This document shows, one piece after another, positions 1 to 5,162 of a stretch of 8,477 bases of DNA. Both the position numbers and the translations under genes were made by a program. Source of the stretch: a bacterium (lineage in GTDB: Bacteria; Actinomycetota; Humimicrobiia; Humimicrobiales; Humimicrobiaceae); contig JAUWQC010000035.1 of NCBI GenBank assembly GCA_030611285.1, positions 1-8,477 of the forward strand, read 5' to 3'. Positions within the stretch are counted from its first letter, which is position 1. The number at the start of each line of letters is the position of its first letter. Below the pieces are notes generated by a model. That model was not told the DNA's origin. It did no database searches and saw only the letters and a program-made list of their open reading frames with translations.

Positions 1-1059
1 GTAGCCATGAGTGGAGGAATTGATAGTTCTATGGCTGCAAAAATTTTAAAGGATAATGGGTGGGAAATAATCGGAGTTACCATGAAATTACTTCCTTATG
101 ATTTTGGCTGGAAAGATGGCGCCAAAACCTGCTGTTCCCATAAAGATATTGAAGCTGCAAGAAAAGTTTCGCTTAAACTGAATATTCCACATGTTGTAAT
201 AAACTTTATCCAGCCATTTGAGGAAAAGATAATTAATCCTTTCTGTTTAGAATATCAACAGGGGCGCACTCCTAATCCCTGTGTGGAATGTAATAAATAT
301 ATTAAATTTGGAGCACTTTTAGAAAAAATAAAAACTCTTGGCGCCAGCTTTTTAGCTACAGGTCATTACTGCAGGATTGAAAAATCGCTCAATTCAGGAT
401 TATACGAAATTAAAAAAGGACTTGATAAAAGCAAAGACCAGAGTTATGTGTTATGGAAGCTCAATCAGGATCAGATATCACAAATTAAAACACCTGTAGG
501 AATACTCTCTAAAGATGATGTAAGAAAGAAGGCAAATAGTATTTTCCCGTTTTTAGAAAAGAAAAACGAGAGCCAGGATATATGTTTTATACCAGAGGAC
601 AATTTTCATTCATTTTTAGCATCAAAACTTAAAAACATAAAAGAAGGAGCCATTATAAACACCAATGGTAAAATTATCGGAACACATAAAGGATATCCTT
701 TTTATACCATTGGTCAGAGAAAAGGCCTGGGTATAAGTCATTCAAAACCACTTTATGTAAAAGAAATAATACCGGAAAAAAACATTATTACGGCAGGTGA
801 GGAAAAAGATATAATGCAAAAATCACTAAAAGTTAAAAATACTAATTTTATTTCCGGTAACCCTCCCGGAAATAATTTTAAAGCGATGGTTAAAATAAGA
901 TATAATTCTAAAGAAGCTTCTGCAGAAATTAAAATTGAAAGTAAAAAAACAGCTGCTATAATTTTTGATAAACCTCAGAAAGCTATTACGCCAGGGCAAT
1001 CAGCAGTTTTCTACACTGGCGACACTCTAATAGGAGGCGGGGTAATTATAAAATCCTAA
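1..1059 (+). CDS. mnmA: tRNA-specific 2-thiouridylase MnmA (5'-partial)
   Basis: MnmA activates U34 in the anticodon of tRNA-Lys, -Glu and -Gln with ATP and inserts sulfur to give 2-thiouridine, in the cytoplasm. The reading frame is open from base 1 (Val-Ala before the first Met), and the PP-loop SGGIDSS sits at that Met. In the family this motif lies about 10 residues in, so the true start is probably just outside the window and the Met at base 7 is internal. Counting from that Met, the family's two catalytic cysteines are visible: C92 in NPCVECNKYIKF and C193 in SQDICFIPED. ATGHYCR (117-123) and the KDQSYVLW segment (143-150) are also typical. The roughly 350 visible residues match the usual length, so the 3' end is complete. 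No terminator is evident after the stop codon, which overlaps the stop of a possible reverse-strand gene tail. Identification is secure. Confidence 0.95.
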   Translation, partial: VAMSGGIDSSMAAKILKDNGWEIIGVTMKLLPYDFGWKDGAKTCCSHKDIEAARKVSLKLNIPHVVINFIQPFEEKIINPFCLEYQQGRTPNPCVECNKYIKFGALLEKIKTLGASFLATGHYCRIEKSLNSGLYEIKKGLDKSKDQSYVLWKLNQDQISQIKTPVGILSKDDVRKKANSIFPFLEKKNESQDICFIPEDNFHSFLASKLKNIKEGAIINTNGKIIGTHKGYPFYTIGQRKGLGISHSKPLYVKEIIPEKNIITAGEEKDIMQKSLKVKNTNFISGNPPGNNFKAMVKIRYNSKEASAEIKIESKKTAAIIFDKPQKAITPGQSAVFYTGDTLIGGGVIIKS

Positions 1060-1157
1060 TCTTCTATTCCCCAGTACTTCTCTGCTTCTTCTTCCATCTT
1101 TATAAGCCTGTCATAATAGTCTGAAAACTCATTTTTTAAAGATTTCTTAAAAATTAG
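1056..1157 (-). pseudogene. possible decayed gene tail, unknown family
   Basis: On the minus strand an open frame of 33 codons ends at a TAG whose bases overlap the mnmA stop. It runs from an in-frame TAA at 1158-1160 and has no ATG, GTG or TTG at its beginning. The product is charged and helical in character, with the segments SDYYDRLIKMEEEAEKYW and a terminal GIED, and so looks like a real protein C-terminus rather than random translation. With no start and no ribosome site it would be a remnant of a longer gene. A weakly similar tail lies at the right edge of the window after the glycosyltransferase gene. No family is recognised, and chance remains a serious alternative. Confidence 0.2.
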
Positions 1158-1179
1158 TTAAAAAATTTCAAAATTGCTA

Positions 1180-1208
1180 TTGACATAGGTATTATTATTT
1201 GCTATATT
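1180..1208 (+). promoter_or_regulatory. sigma-70/A-type promoter of the ncRNA
   Basis: TTGACA at 1180-1185 and TATATT at 1203-1208 are separated by exactly 17 bases. This is a near-consensus housekeeping promoter and the best one in the window. The predicted start falls around 1213-1216, at the base of the first RNA hairpin. No open frame follows within the transcript, so the promoter supports a non-coding RNA. Confidence 0.8.
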
Positions 1209-1212
1209 TTAG

Positions 1213-1387
1213 ACCTCCTTAGAAAAGGAGGTAACTTTTAGAATTAACTGAAATTTGCAGACGAAAGAATGTATAAAGTAAGTTAAAATTCGAAAAAGAA
1301 CCTGAGAAAAGTTCTAAGGAAGCTACCCCAAGATTTTGAGTAGCCTAAAGCGTAAGCTATGGTAAAAGATAACTTGGGGTTTCTTTT
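1213..1387 (+). ncRNA. structured non-coding RNA, unassigned family
   Basis: A consensus promoter and an intrinsic terminator define a transcript of about 175 nt with no usable reading frame. It begins with a perfect 8-bp hairpin, ACCTCCTT (1213-1220) and AAGGAGGT (1225-1232) closed by an AGAA tetraloop. A second helix pairs GAATTAACT (1241-1249) with AGTTAAAATTC (1281-1291) with a 2-nt bulge, around a purine-rich internal loop. A third short hairpin pairs AGAAC (1297-1301) with GTTCT (1311-1315). The last arm is the terminator. The first hairpin pairs an anti-Shine-Dalgarno sequence with a Shine-Dalgarno sequence. I see no T-box sequence, CRISPR anti-repeat, tmRNA, RNase P or SRP signature. 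Two roles remain open: a trans-acting small RNA, or a leader that attenuates transcription into ilvE 144 nt downstream. The separate ilvE promoter favours a stand-alone RNA. That it is transcribed is likely; its function is unknown. Confidence 0.7.
1325..1387 (+). terminator. intrinsic terminator of the ncRNA
   Basis: ACCCCAAG (1325-1332) pairs perfectly with CTTGGGGT (1373-1380), followed by the T-rich tract TTCTTTTT. Inside the arm, TTTT (1334-1337) can pair with AAAA (1364-1367), and TAGC (1341-1344) with GCTA (1356-1359). The arm is therefore longer and more elaborate than a simple terminator and may also be a functional domain of the RNA. Confidence 0.8.
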
Positions 1388-1469
1388 TGCTTTATTTTAA
1401 TCCTGCAAGTCTAAGAATAAAGTATCCAACCTATTAAATGCTATAATTTCTTACAAATTGAACTGCCAA

Positions 1470-1498
1470 TTGCAAAATGAAATTAAAATAAGTACAAT
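1470..1498 (+). promoter_or_regulatory. probable ilvE promoter
   Basis: TTGCAA (1470-1475) and TACAAT (1493-1498) are spaced by 17 bases, giving a start near 1505 and a leader of about 25 nt before ilvE. A second -10-like TATAAT at 1442-1447 has no good -35. This promoter lies beyond the ncRNA terminator, so ilvE need not depend on read-through. Confidence 0.5.
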
Positions 1499-1530
1499 AT
1501 GAAAATTAAAATCTAAAAAAAGAGGAACTT

Positions 1531-2451
1531 ATGACTAATCCTAAATATGCTTTTTTAAAAGGAAAAATAGTACCAATTGATCAGGCAAAGATAGACATCA
1601 GAACTAATGCTCTGCAGTATGGTACCGCGATTTTTGAAGGAATCAGAAGTTACTGGAATGAAAAGACCAAAACAATTTATGTTTTTAGAATGGAAGATCA
1701 TTACAGAAGACTCATTACCAATTCCAGGATAATGATGATAGAAATAAAATATTCTATAAAAGAACTTTGCGATATAACCATCAAATTATTAAAAAAAGAA
1801 ATGTACACTGAAGACTGTTATATAAGACCCTTTGCTTATAATAGTGGACTGGATATAGGACCCAAATTAATCGGTAACAAGCAGGATCTTTTTATATATT
1901 CTATACCTCTTGGAGAATATCTGGATACCAGCAGAGCAATAAGTGTTTGCATTTCTTCATGGGAACGTATTTCAGATAATGCTATACCTCCACGCGCAAA
2001 AATATCTGGTTCGTACGTTAATGCTGCCTTACAAAAGACAGAGGCATTGCTGAACGGTTTTGATGAAGCACTGGTCCTAACAACTGATGGGAAACACGTG
2101 AGCGAAGGAAGCGCTATGAATGTTTTTATGGTTAGGAACGGTACTTTGATTACTCCTCCGGTAACTGATGATATATTAGAAGGAATTACCAGAGATACGG
2201 TAATAAAGATGGCCAGAGAAGATGAAAATATTAAAGTTATAGAAAGATCAATAGACAGAACTGAACTATATACTTCAGATGAGCTATTCTTCTGTGGAAC
2301 AGGAGCTCAAATTTCTCCTATAGGTTATGTGGACAAGCGTCCCGTTGGTAATGGAGAAATGGGACCGATTACAAAAAGGCTGCAGGATCTCTATTTCCGG
2401 CTAGTAAAAAATGAGGTTAGCAAATATTCCCATTGGTGCCGGAAAGTATAA
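1531..2451 (+). CDS. ilvE: branched-chain amino acid aminotransferase
   Basis: This class IV PLP aminotransferase transfers an amino group between glutamate and the 2-oxo acids of leucine, isoleucine and valine, in the cytoplasm, as the last step of their synthesis or the first of their breakdown. Family marks run in order: QYGTAIFEGIRSY (29-41), RMEDHYRRL (53-61), the PLP-lysine region RAKISGSYVNAAL with K157 as the likely Schiff-base lysine, DEALVLTTDGKHVSEGSAMNVF (178-199), DDILEGITRDTV (213-224) and FFCGTGAQISPI (253-264). Its 306 residues are the normal IlvE length. AGAGGA at 1521-1526 supports the ATG start. D-amino-acid transaminase and aminodeoxychorismate lyase share the fold, but the length and the EGITRDTV and GTGAQISPI motifs favour IlvE. 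No other ilv or leu gene is adjacent, so it appears to be transcribed alone. Confidence 0.93.
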   Translation: MTNPKYAFLKGKIVPIDQAKIDIRTNALQYGTAIFEGIRSYWNEKTKTIYVFRMEDHYRRLITNSRIMMIEIKYSIKELCDITIKLLKKEMYTEDCYIRPFAYNSGLDIGPKLIGNKQDLFIYSIPLGEYLDTSRAISVCISSWERISDNAIPPRAKISGSYVNAALQKTEALLNGFDEALVLTTDGKHVSEGSAMNVFMVRNGTLITPPVTDDILEGITRDTVIKMAREDENIKVIERSIDRTELYTSDELFFCGTGAQISPIGYVDKRPVGNGEMGPITKRLQDLYFRLVKNEVSKYSHWCRKV

Positions 2452-2504
2452 ATACAGAATTCCCAATTAACCGTATAAATACTTGAACAAAACGGAAGCA
2501 TCAA

Positions 2505-2657
2505 TTATTTGGCATTAATTTGCTTTAATTCAATCAATATTTCCTTTAAAAGAGTTAATTGAAGTCTTCTGAAATCAATATCGCTTGAAAGCTTTGCCCA
2601 TCTTCTTGGATTATCCTCAGAAATATATTTATCAAGTTCTGATAGTATATCTACCAT
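2505..2657 (-). CDS. small 50-residue hypothetical protein
   Basis: An ATG at 2657 on the minus strand is preceded by the good ribosome site AGAAAGGAAG about 6 nt upstream and followed by 50 sense codons to a TAA at 2505. The product starts MVDILSELDKY, continues ISEDNPRRWAKLSSDIDF, and ends in a leucine/isoleucine-rich amphipathic helix (RRLQLTLLKEILIELKQ, about residues 30-46). It has no cysteine, no signal sequence and no membrane segment. An AT-rich stretch upstream holds a TATAAT at 2703-2708 with no clear -35. The gene lies downstream of tRNA-Gly on the same strand and converges with ilvE, 53 bp away. The ribosome site, codon use like the neighbours and the coherent helix argue for a real gene. 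I do not recognise a family; a helical adaptor or a small regulatory protein is only a guess. Confidence 0.6.
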   Translation of the reverse strand: MVDILSELDKYISEDNPRRWAKLSSDIDFRRLQLTLLKEILIELKQINAK

Positions 2658-2783
2658 ATTATTCTTCCTTTCTCAAGAACTCAACTTATAAAACACTATT
2701 CAATTATAATATACCCATTAATATAAAAAAAAGTAAAATTAATCAATAAATATAATTACCCTGGTAACAAATGATTTTTTTAA

Positions 2784-2857
2784 TGGAGCGGGCTACGGGA
2801 GTCGGACCCGCCTCTTGAGCTTGGGAAGCTCATGTACTACCAATATACTAAGCCCGC
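2784..2857 (-). tRNA. tRNA-Gly (anticodon CCC)
   Basis: All four arms fold on the minus strand. The acceptor GCGGGCU pairs fully with AGCCCGC, followed by U73 and an encoded CCA. The D arm is GUAU/GUAC around AUUGGUA. The anticodon stem UGAGC/GCUCA encloses UUCCCAA, so the anticodon is CCC (2823-2825) and reads GGG. The variable loop has 4 nt. The T stem is GCGGG/CCCGU. The T loop reads UCCGACU, with C at position 55 where a U (pseudouridine) is almost universal. The 5' end lies 3 bases after the right end of an IS200/IS605-type relic, so its promoter is probably within or beyond that relic. Confidence 0.95.
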
Positions 2858-2860
2858 TTT

Positions 2861-2963
2861 TTGATATCCTCTCCACCCTGAAGGGCGGGAGATTCCTGCT
2901 TCGCAGTGATTGTTAACCTATTCACTCCACAGGCTGAAACGGCATGCCCTACTACCATTAATT
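2861..2963 (-). ncRNA. TnpB-type omega-RNA (right-end RNA) without tnpB
   Basis: On the minus strand the segment ends with the hallmark of TnpB-associated omega-RNAs: GGAATCTCCCGCCC, loop TTCA, GGGTGGAGAGGATATCAA. The final hairpin (2871-2891) pairs CTCCCGCCC with GGGTGGAG, with one bulged C and one G-U pair. Upstream, AGTGA (2922-2926) pairs with TCACT (2905-2909), and outside it CCTG (2930-2933) pairs with CAGG (2895-2898), giving the usual stacked scaffold. A palindrome GGCATGCC lies at 2941-2948. An extended -10 promoter at 2970-2978 would start the RNA near 2963. In intact systems the RNA runs past the element end into flanking DNA and takes its guide there; here that guide is 2841-2860, mostly the 5' part of tRNA-Gly. 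Assignment of the scaffold rests on remembered family consensus; expression is inferred. Confidence 0.65.
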
Positions 2964-2969
2964 GACAAC

Positions 2970-2978
2970 ATTATAACA
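2970..2978 (-). promoter_or_regulatory. extended -10 promoter for omega-RNA and/or tRNA-Gly
   Basis: On the minus strand the sequence reads TGTTATAAT, an exact TGnTATAAT extended -10. No convincing -35 lies 17 bases upstream. A start near 2963 would yield an RNA of about 100 nt up to the element's right end, and read-through would include tRNA-Gly 106 nt downstream. Confidence 0.4.
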
Positions 2979-3042
2979 ACCTTATATCTTCTTCTTTGAG
3001 ACAGGAGTCTTAGGGCTGACTTTGATAAAAATTAAATAATGT

Positions 3043-3672
3043 TTATCTGTCATCATCTTCTATTTCAGAAACACCCTCAGCTTTTTCCTGTACTACTTCT
3101 ACCGCCTTTTCTTCTTTCTCTTTTTTCTTTACTTCTTTTTCTTTCCTTCCAGCAACAAGGCCAGTAATAGTAAGATTGGTCTTTATAACTTTAATACCAA
3201 GTTTATCCGATACAATACTGGTAGCTTCATTTATTATTTCCTGCATCTTCTCAGGGATTTCCAGGTTCTCGTTTAACTTAGCATTCATATTAATTATTAC
3301 ACCGGTCGCCTTTGGAACTATTTTTACTTTAATTTCTTCCAGACCATCTATTTTAATTACTGCATTTTTTATCTGCATAGCCACAGTCTCTAATGTCACC
3401 GTAGCATTTCCTGCTTTAGAGCTGGATATAATTGCTACTCTTGTTCCCCTTCTATAAAACTCCAGCAGTATTATAAATATACAGATAGAAAACACCATAA
3501 GAAGCGCTAGGGCAGCAATAAATAGATTTACATTATCCTCCGGATCAAAAACCTTTAAAGCTAGATCTGACCACTTAAAATATCCCAAAAATACATTTAC
3601 AACAGAAATAAGTGATACACAGATTATACAGATTAATATTAGCACAACGATTACCTTATTAAATATATTCAC
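3043..3672 (-). CDS. amaP: AmaP-like alkaline shock response membrane anchor protein
   Basis: AmaP proteins anchor Asp23/Gls24 cell-envelope stress proteins to the membrane. Two hydrophobic segments lie at the N-terminus (about residues 6-30 and 48-71), followed by a soluble domain (about 80-175) with alternating strands and helices: AGNATVTLETVAMQIKNAV, KIVPKATGVIINMNAKL and the DKLGIKVIKTNLTITGL segment. This resembles the Asp23/DUF322-type fold. A Lys/Glu-rich tail (about 178-209) ends EIEDDDR. I chose GTG at 3672 because GGAGG (3679-3683) lies 6 nt before it; a TTG two codons further upstream abuts that site and is too close. The protein is then 209 residues, near the family's usual size. 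No asp23 gene is visible nearby. The gene has its own promoter and is followed by the IS right-end relic. Confidence 0.75.
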   Translation of the reverse strand: MNIFNKVIVVLILICIICVSLISVVNVFLGYFKWSDLALKVFDPEDNVNLFIAALALLMVFSICIFIILLEFYRRGTRVAIISSSKAGNATVTLETVAMQIKNAVIKIDGLEEIKVKIVPKATGVIINMNAKLNENLEIPEKMQEIINEATSIVSDKLGIKVIKTNLTITGLVAGRKEKEVKKKEKEEKAVEVVQEKAEGVSEIEDDDR

Positions 3673-3717
3673 TCCCAACCTCCATAAAAATTTTTAAAAG
3701 ATAATAAACATTAAAAG

Positions 3718-3747
3718 ATTATAATAGGCAAAATAAAAAGTCAACAA
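3718..3747 (-). promoter_or_regulatory. probable amaP promoter
   Basis: The minus strand has TATAAT (3718-3723) with TTGTTG (3742-3747) at 18 bases; an overlapping TTGACT (3739-3744) would be only 15 bases away. The exact -10 and the position about 45 nt before the start codon make this the likely amaP promoter, separate from the upstream binding-protein gene. Confidence 0.5.
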
Positions 3748-3808
3748 AACCAGACACCGTAAAATTAAAAACTTCTTTTAATAAAAAATTAAATTTTATA
3801 ATTTCTGA

Positions 3809-5005
3809 TTAGTATCTTATCCAGGCGCCATCTTTTACTATAAAAACTGTCGATAGCGGGTTTACCCTATCACCATTAGAATCAAATTCAATATGCCCTA
3901 CCAACCCGTCATAAGAAGTAGTCTTAAGTTCGTCTATATAATCTTTGGGTGAAATAGAATTGGATCTTTTCATGGCTTCAATAATTATAAAAACAGAATC
4001 ATAACAGTAAGGAGCATAATCTCCAGGACTATCAATACTAATATCAGAATCTTCCATCCGGCTTAAATAATTATTGAAATCATGCCAGAAATTTACAGCC
4101 TTTGGGTCCTGGGGGGAATACTTGGCCAGAGAAGGGGGTTCGGGAATTATTGCAATCAACCCTTCCAGATACTGCGCATCCGCCAGAACAAAAATTTTAT
4201 CATCCATTCCTAATTTCTCTGTTATAAATCTTGACCCCAGACCAATTTCTCTTGCTTTGGTCATAAGAGAGGCCAGTTCATTATAGCTTCCGCAAAAAAA
4301 TATGGTATCAGGTCCTTCTATTAATAGATTCTCTGCGATAACTGCGACATCTTCTTCACTCATTTTTATTGACATTGGTTTCGCAGTCTCTATACCGTAA
4401 TTAGATAATACTTCTCTCAGGTAATCAACCAATTTTATTGAATCTTCCTCCTGGTTATTTATAAGTATAAGTTTCTGTGGATTAATTTCATTCTTAATAA
4501 AATCTGCAATATTTTCTATTTTCTGTTCATTATTCATTACCATTCTAAAAAAAATATTTCCCATTTTAGAAATTTCAGTTTTTTGAGCAGAGGGAGAAAT
4601 TACAGGTATACCATACTCTTCATAAACGGGGATAGAAACTTTAGTTGTCCCACTAAAAGTAGAACCGACTACAGCTGCTACTTCCTCACTTGCCATCTCC
4701 TGCGCAACCAGAAAAGCTTTCTCCGGATTGCCTTCATCATCTTTAGTAACTACTTCAATTTCGTAGTCAAATCCTCCTATTCTGACAGGAGATAATTTAG
4801 AAGCAGCAAGTTTGATACTTACCATCTGATCCTCTCCGAAAGACCTATACTTACCGGAAAGAACGGCCTGGTTACCAATTTTAATCACCCTTTTTCCTGG
4901 CTCACAGGCTCCAAGATTAACCGACAGGTATATTAATGTAAAAATTATTAAAACCATAAGAAAAAGCCTGAAAGCCCTATTTAAAAATACTCTTCTTAAA
5001 TTCAT
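3809..5005 (-). CDS. ABC transporter substrate-binding lipoprotein, LivJ-like
   Basis: This is a periplasmic-binding-protein fold of the Leu/Ile/Val type (Peripla_BP_6), which captures a small ligand, typically an amino acid or amide, outside the membrane for an ABC importer. An N-terminal basic region and hydrophobic helix (about 12-30) lead to the lipobox LGAC with Cys34 as the lipidated residue. Fold marks include IKIGNQAVLSGKYRSFGEDQ (41-60), VAAVVGSTFSGTTKVSIPVY followed by EEYGIPVISPSAQKTEIS, FFRMVMNNEQ, and near the C-terminus APYCYDSVFIIIEAMKRS. Its 398 residues are normal for the family. GGAG lies about 8 nt before the ATG. No permease or ATPase genes are adjacent, so it is an orphan here, serving a distant transporter or acting as a sensor. 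The ligand cannot be read from the sequence. Confidence 0.88.
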   Translation of the reverse strand: MNLRRVFLNRAFRLFLMVLIIFTLIYLSVNLGACEPGKRVIKIGNQAVLSGKYRSFGEDQMVSIKLAASKLSPVRIGGFDYEIEVVTKDDEGNPEKAFLVAQEMASEEVAAVVGSTFSGTTKVSIPVYEEYGIPVISPSAQKTEISKMGNIFFRMVMNNEQKIENIADFIKNEINPQKLILINNQEEDSIKLVDYLREVLSNYGIETAKPMSIKMSEEDVAVIAENLLIEGPDTIFFCGSYNELASLMTKAREIGLGSRFITEKLGMDDKIFVLADAQYLEGLIAIIPEPPSLAKYSPQDPKAVNFWHDFNNYLSRMEDSDISIDSPGDYAPYCYDSVFIIIEAMKRSNSISPKDYIDELKTTSYDGLVGHIEFDSNGDRVNPLSTVFIVKDGAWIRY

Positions 5006-5060
5006 TCACTTTCTCCAGAATATATAAATCAATAAGTAAGTTTATAAAAATAATAGGAAG

Positions 5061-5069
5061 ATTATACCA
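5061..5069 (-). promoter_or_regulatory. extended -10 promoter of the binding-protein gene
   Basis: The minus strand reads TGGTATAAT, an exact TGnTATAAT, about 55 bases before the start codon at 5005; the -35 region is poor. A 17-bp AT-only palindrome (AAAATAAT, A, ATTATTTT at 5078-5094) lies just upstream, between the two divergent promoters. It could be an operator or simply a product of base composition. Confidence 0.5.
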
Positions 5070-5107
5070 AAAAAAATAAAATAATAATTATTTTTAATAT
5101 AAAAGTA

Positions 5108-5116
5108 TGTTAAAAT
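5108..5116 (+). promoter_or_regulatory. probable promoter of the punA-degV-fau cluster
   Basis: TGTTAAAAT is an extended -10 (TGn plus TAAAAT, one mismatch from TATAAT). A start near 5123 would leave a leader of about 40 nt. No good -35 is seen. It is the best candidate in the 157-bp divergent region for the plus-strand cluster. Confidence 0.4.
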
Positions 5117-5162
5117 TTAATAAAAATACTTAGGCAGGTAATCTAAACCATCTTTTTATTAC

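Larger units (their letters stand above)
2861..3040 (-). mobile_element. relic right end of an IS200/IS605-family (IS1341-like) element
   Basis: The right boundary is sharp: the minus strand ends ...GGATATCAA at 2861, and TCAA is a known right-end cleavage tetranucleotide in this family (as in IS608). The conserved right-end hairpin lies directly inside it. Neither tnpA nor tnpB is present: only about 180 bp separate this boundary from the amaP stop codon. The left limit is unresolved; recognisable element sequence fades beyond about 2950, and 3040 is only the edge of the gene-free interval. The element sits 3 bp upstream of tRNA-Gly, in the same orientation. It may be a deletion remnant or a small non-autonomous derivative. 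Confidence 0.7.

Noticed and set aside
1320..1390. T-box leader for ilvE
   Set aside because: The conserved T-box sequence, specifier-loop arrangement and antiterminator are absent; only the terminator and the position before an amino-acid gene fit.
2446..2482. Two copies of GTATAAATAC around the ilvE stop
   Set aside because: A 10-bp AT-rich direct repeat with no further copies; too weak for a target-site duplication or an array.
2962..2990. Plus-strand promoter TTGACA with TATCTT at 17 bp
   Set aside because: The -10 is weak and the transcript would be antisense to amaP with no product; the match may reflect the opposite-strand sequence in an AT-rich gap.
2982..3053. 23-codon minus-strand frame (MTDKHYLIF ... 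SKKKI) overlapping the amaP stop, considered as a TnpB C-terminal remnant
   Set aside because: Too short, no ribosome site, and no recognisable TnpB motif; its position beside the right end is suggestive only.
3176..3457. Plus-strand reading frame of 93 codons inside amaP (and similar frames inside the other large genes)
   Set aside because: It lies opposite a clear gene in another frame, has no ribosome site, and its hydrophobic composition is the complement of the amaP coding sequence.
3777..3793. AT-only inverted repeat TTTAAT/ATTAAA after the binding-protein gene as a terminator
   Set aside because: It has no G-C pairs and no following T tract on the transcribed strand; such repeats are expected in AT-rich DNA.
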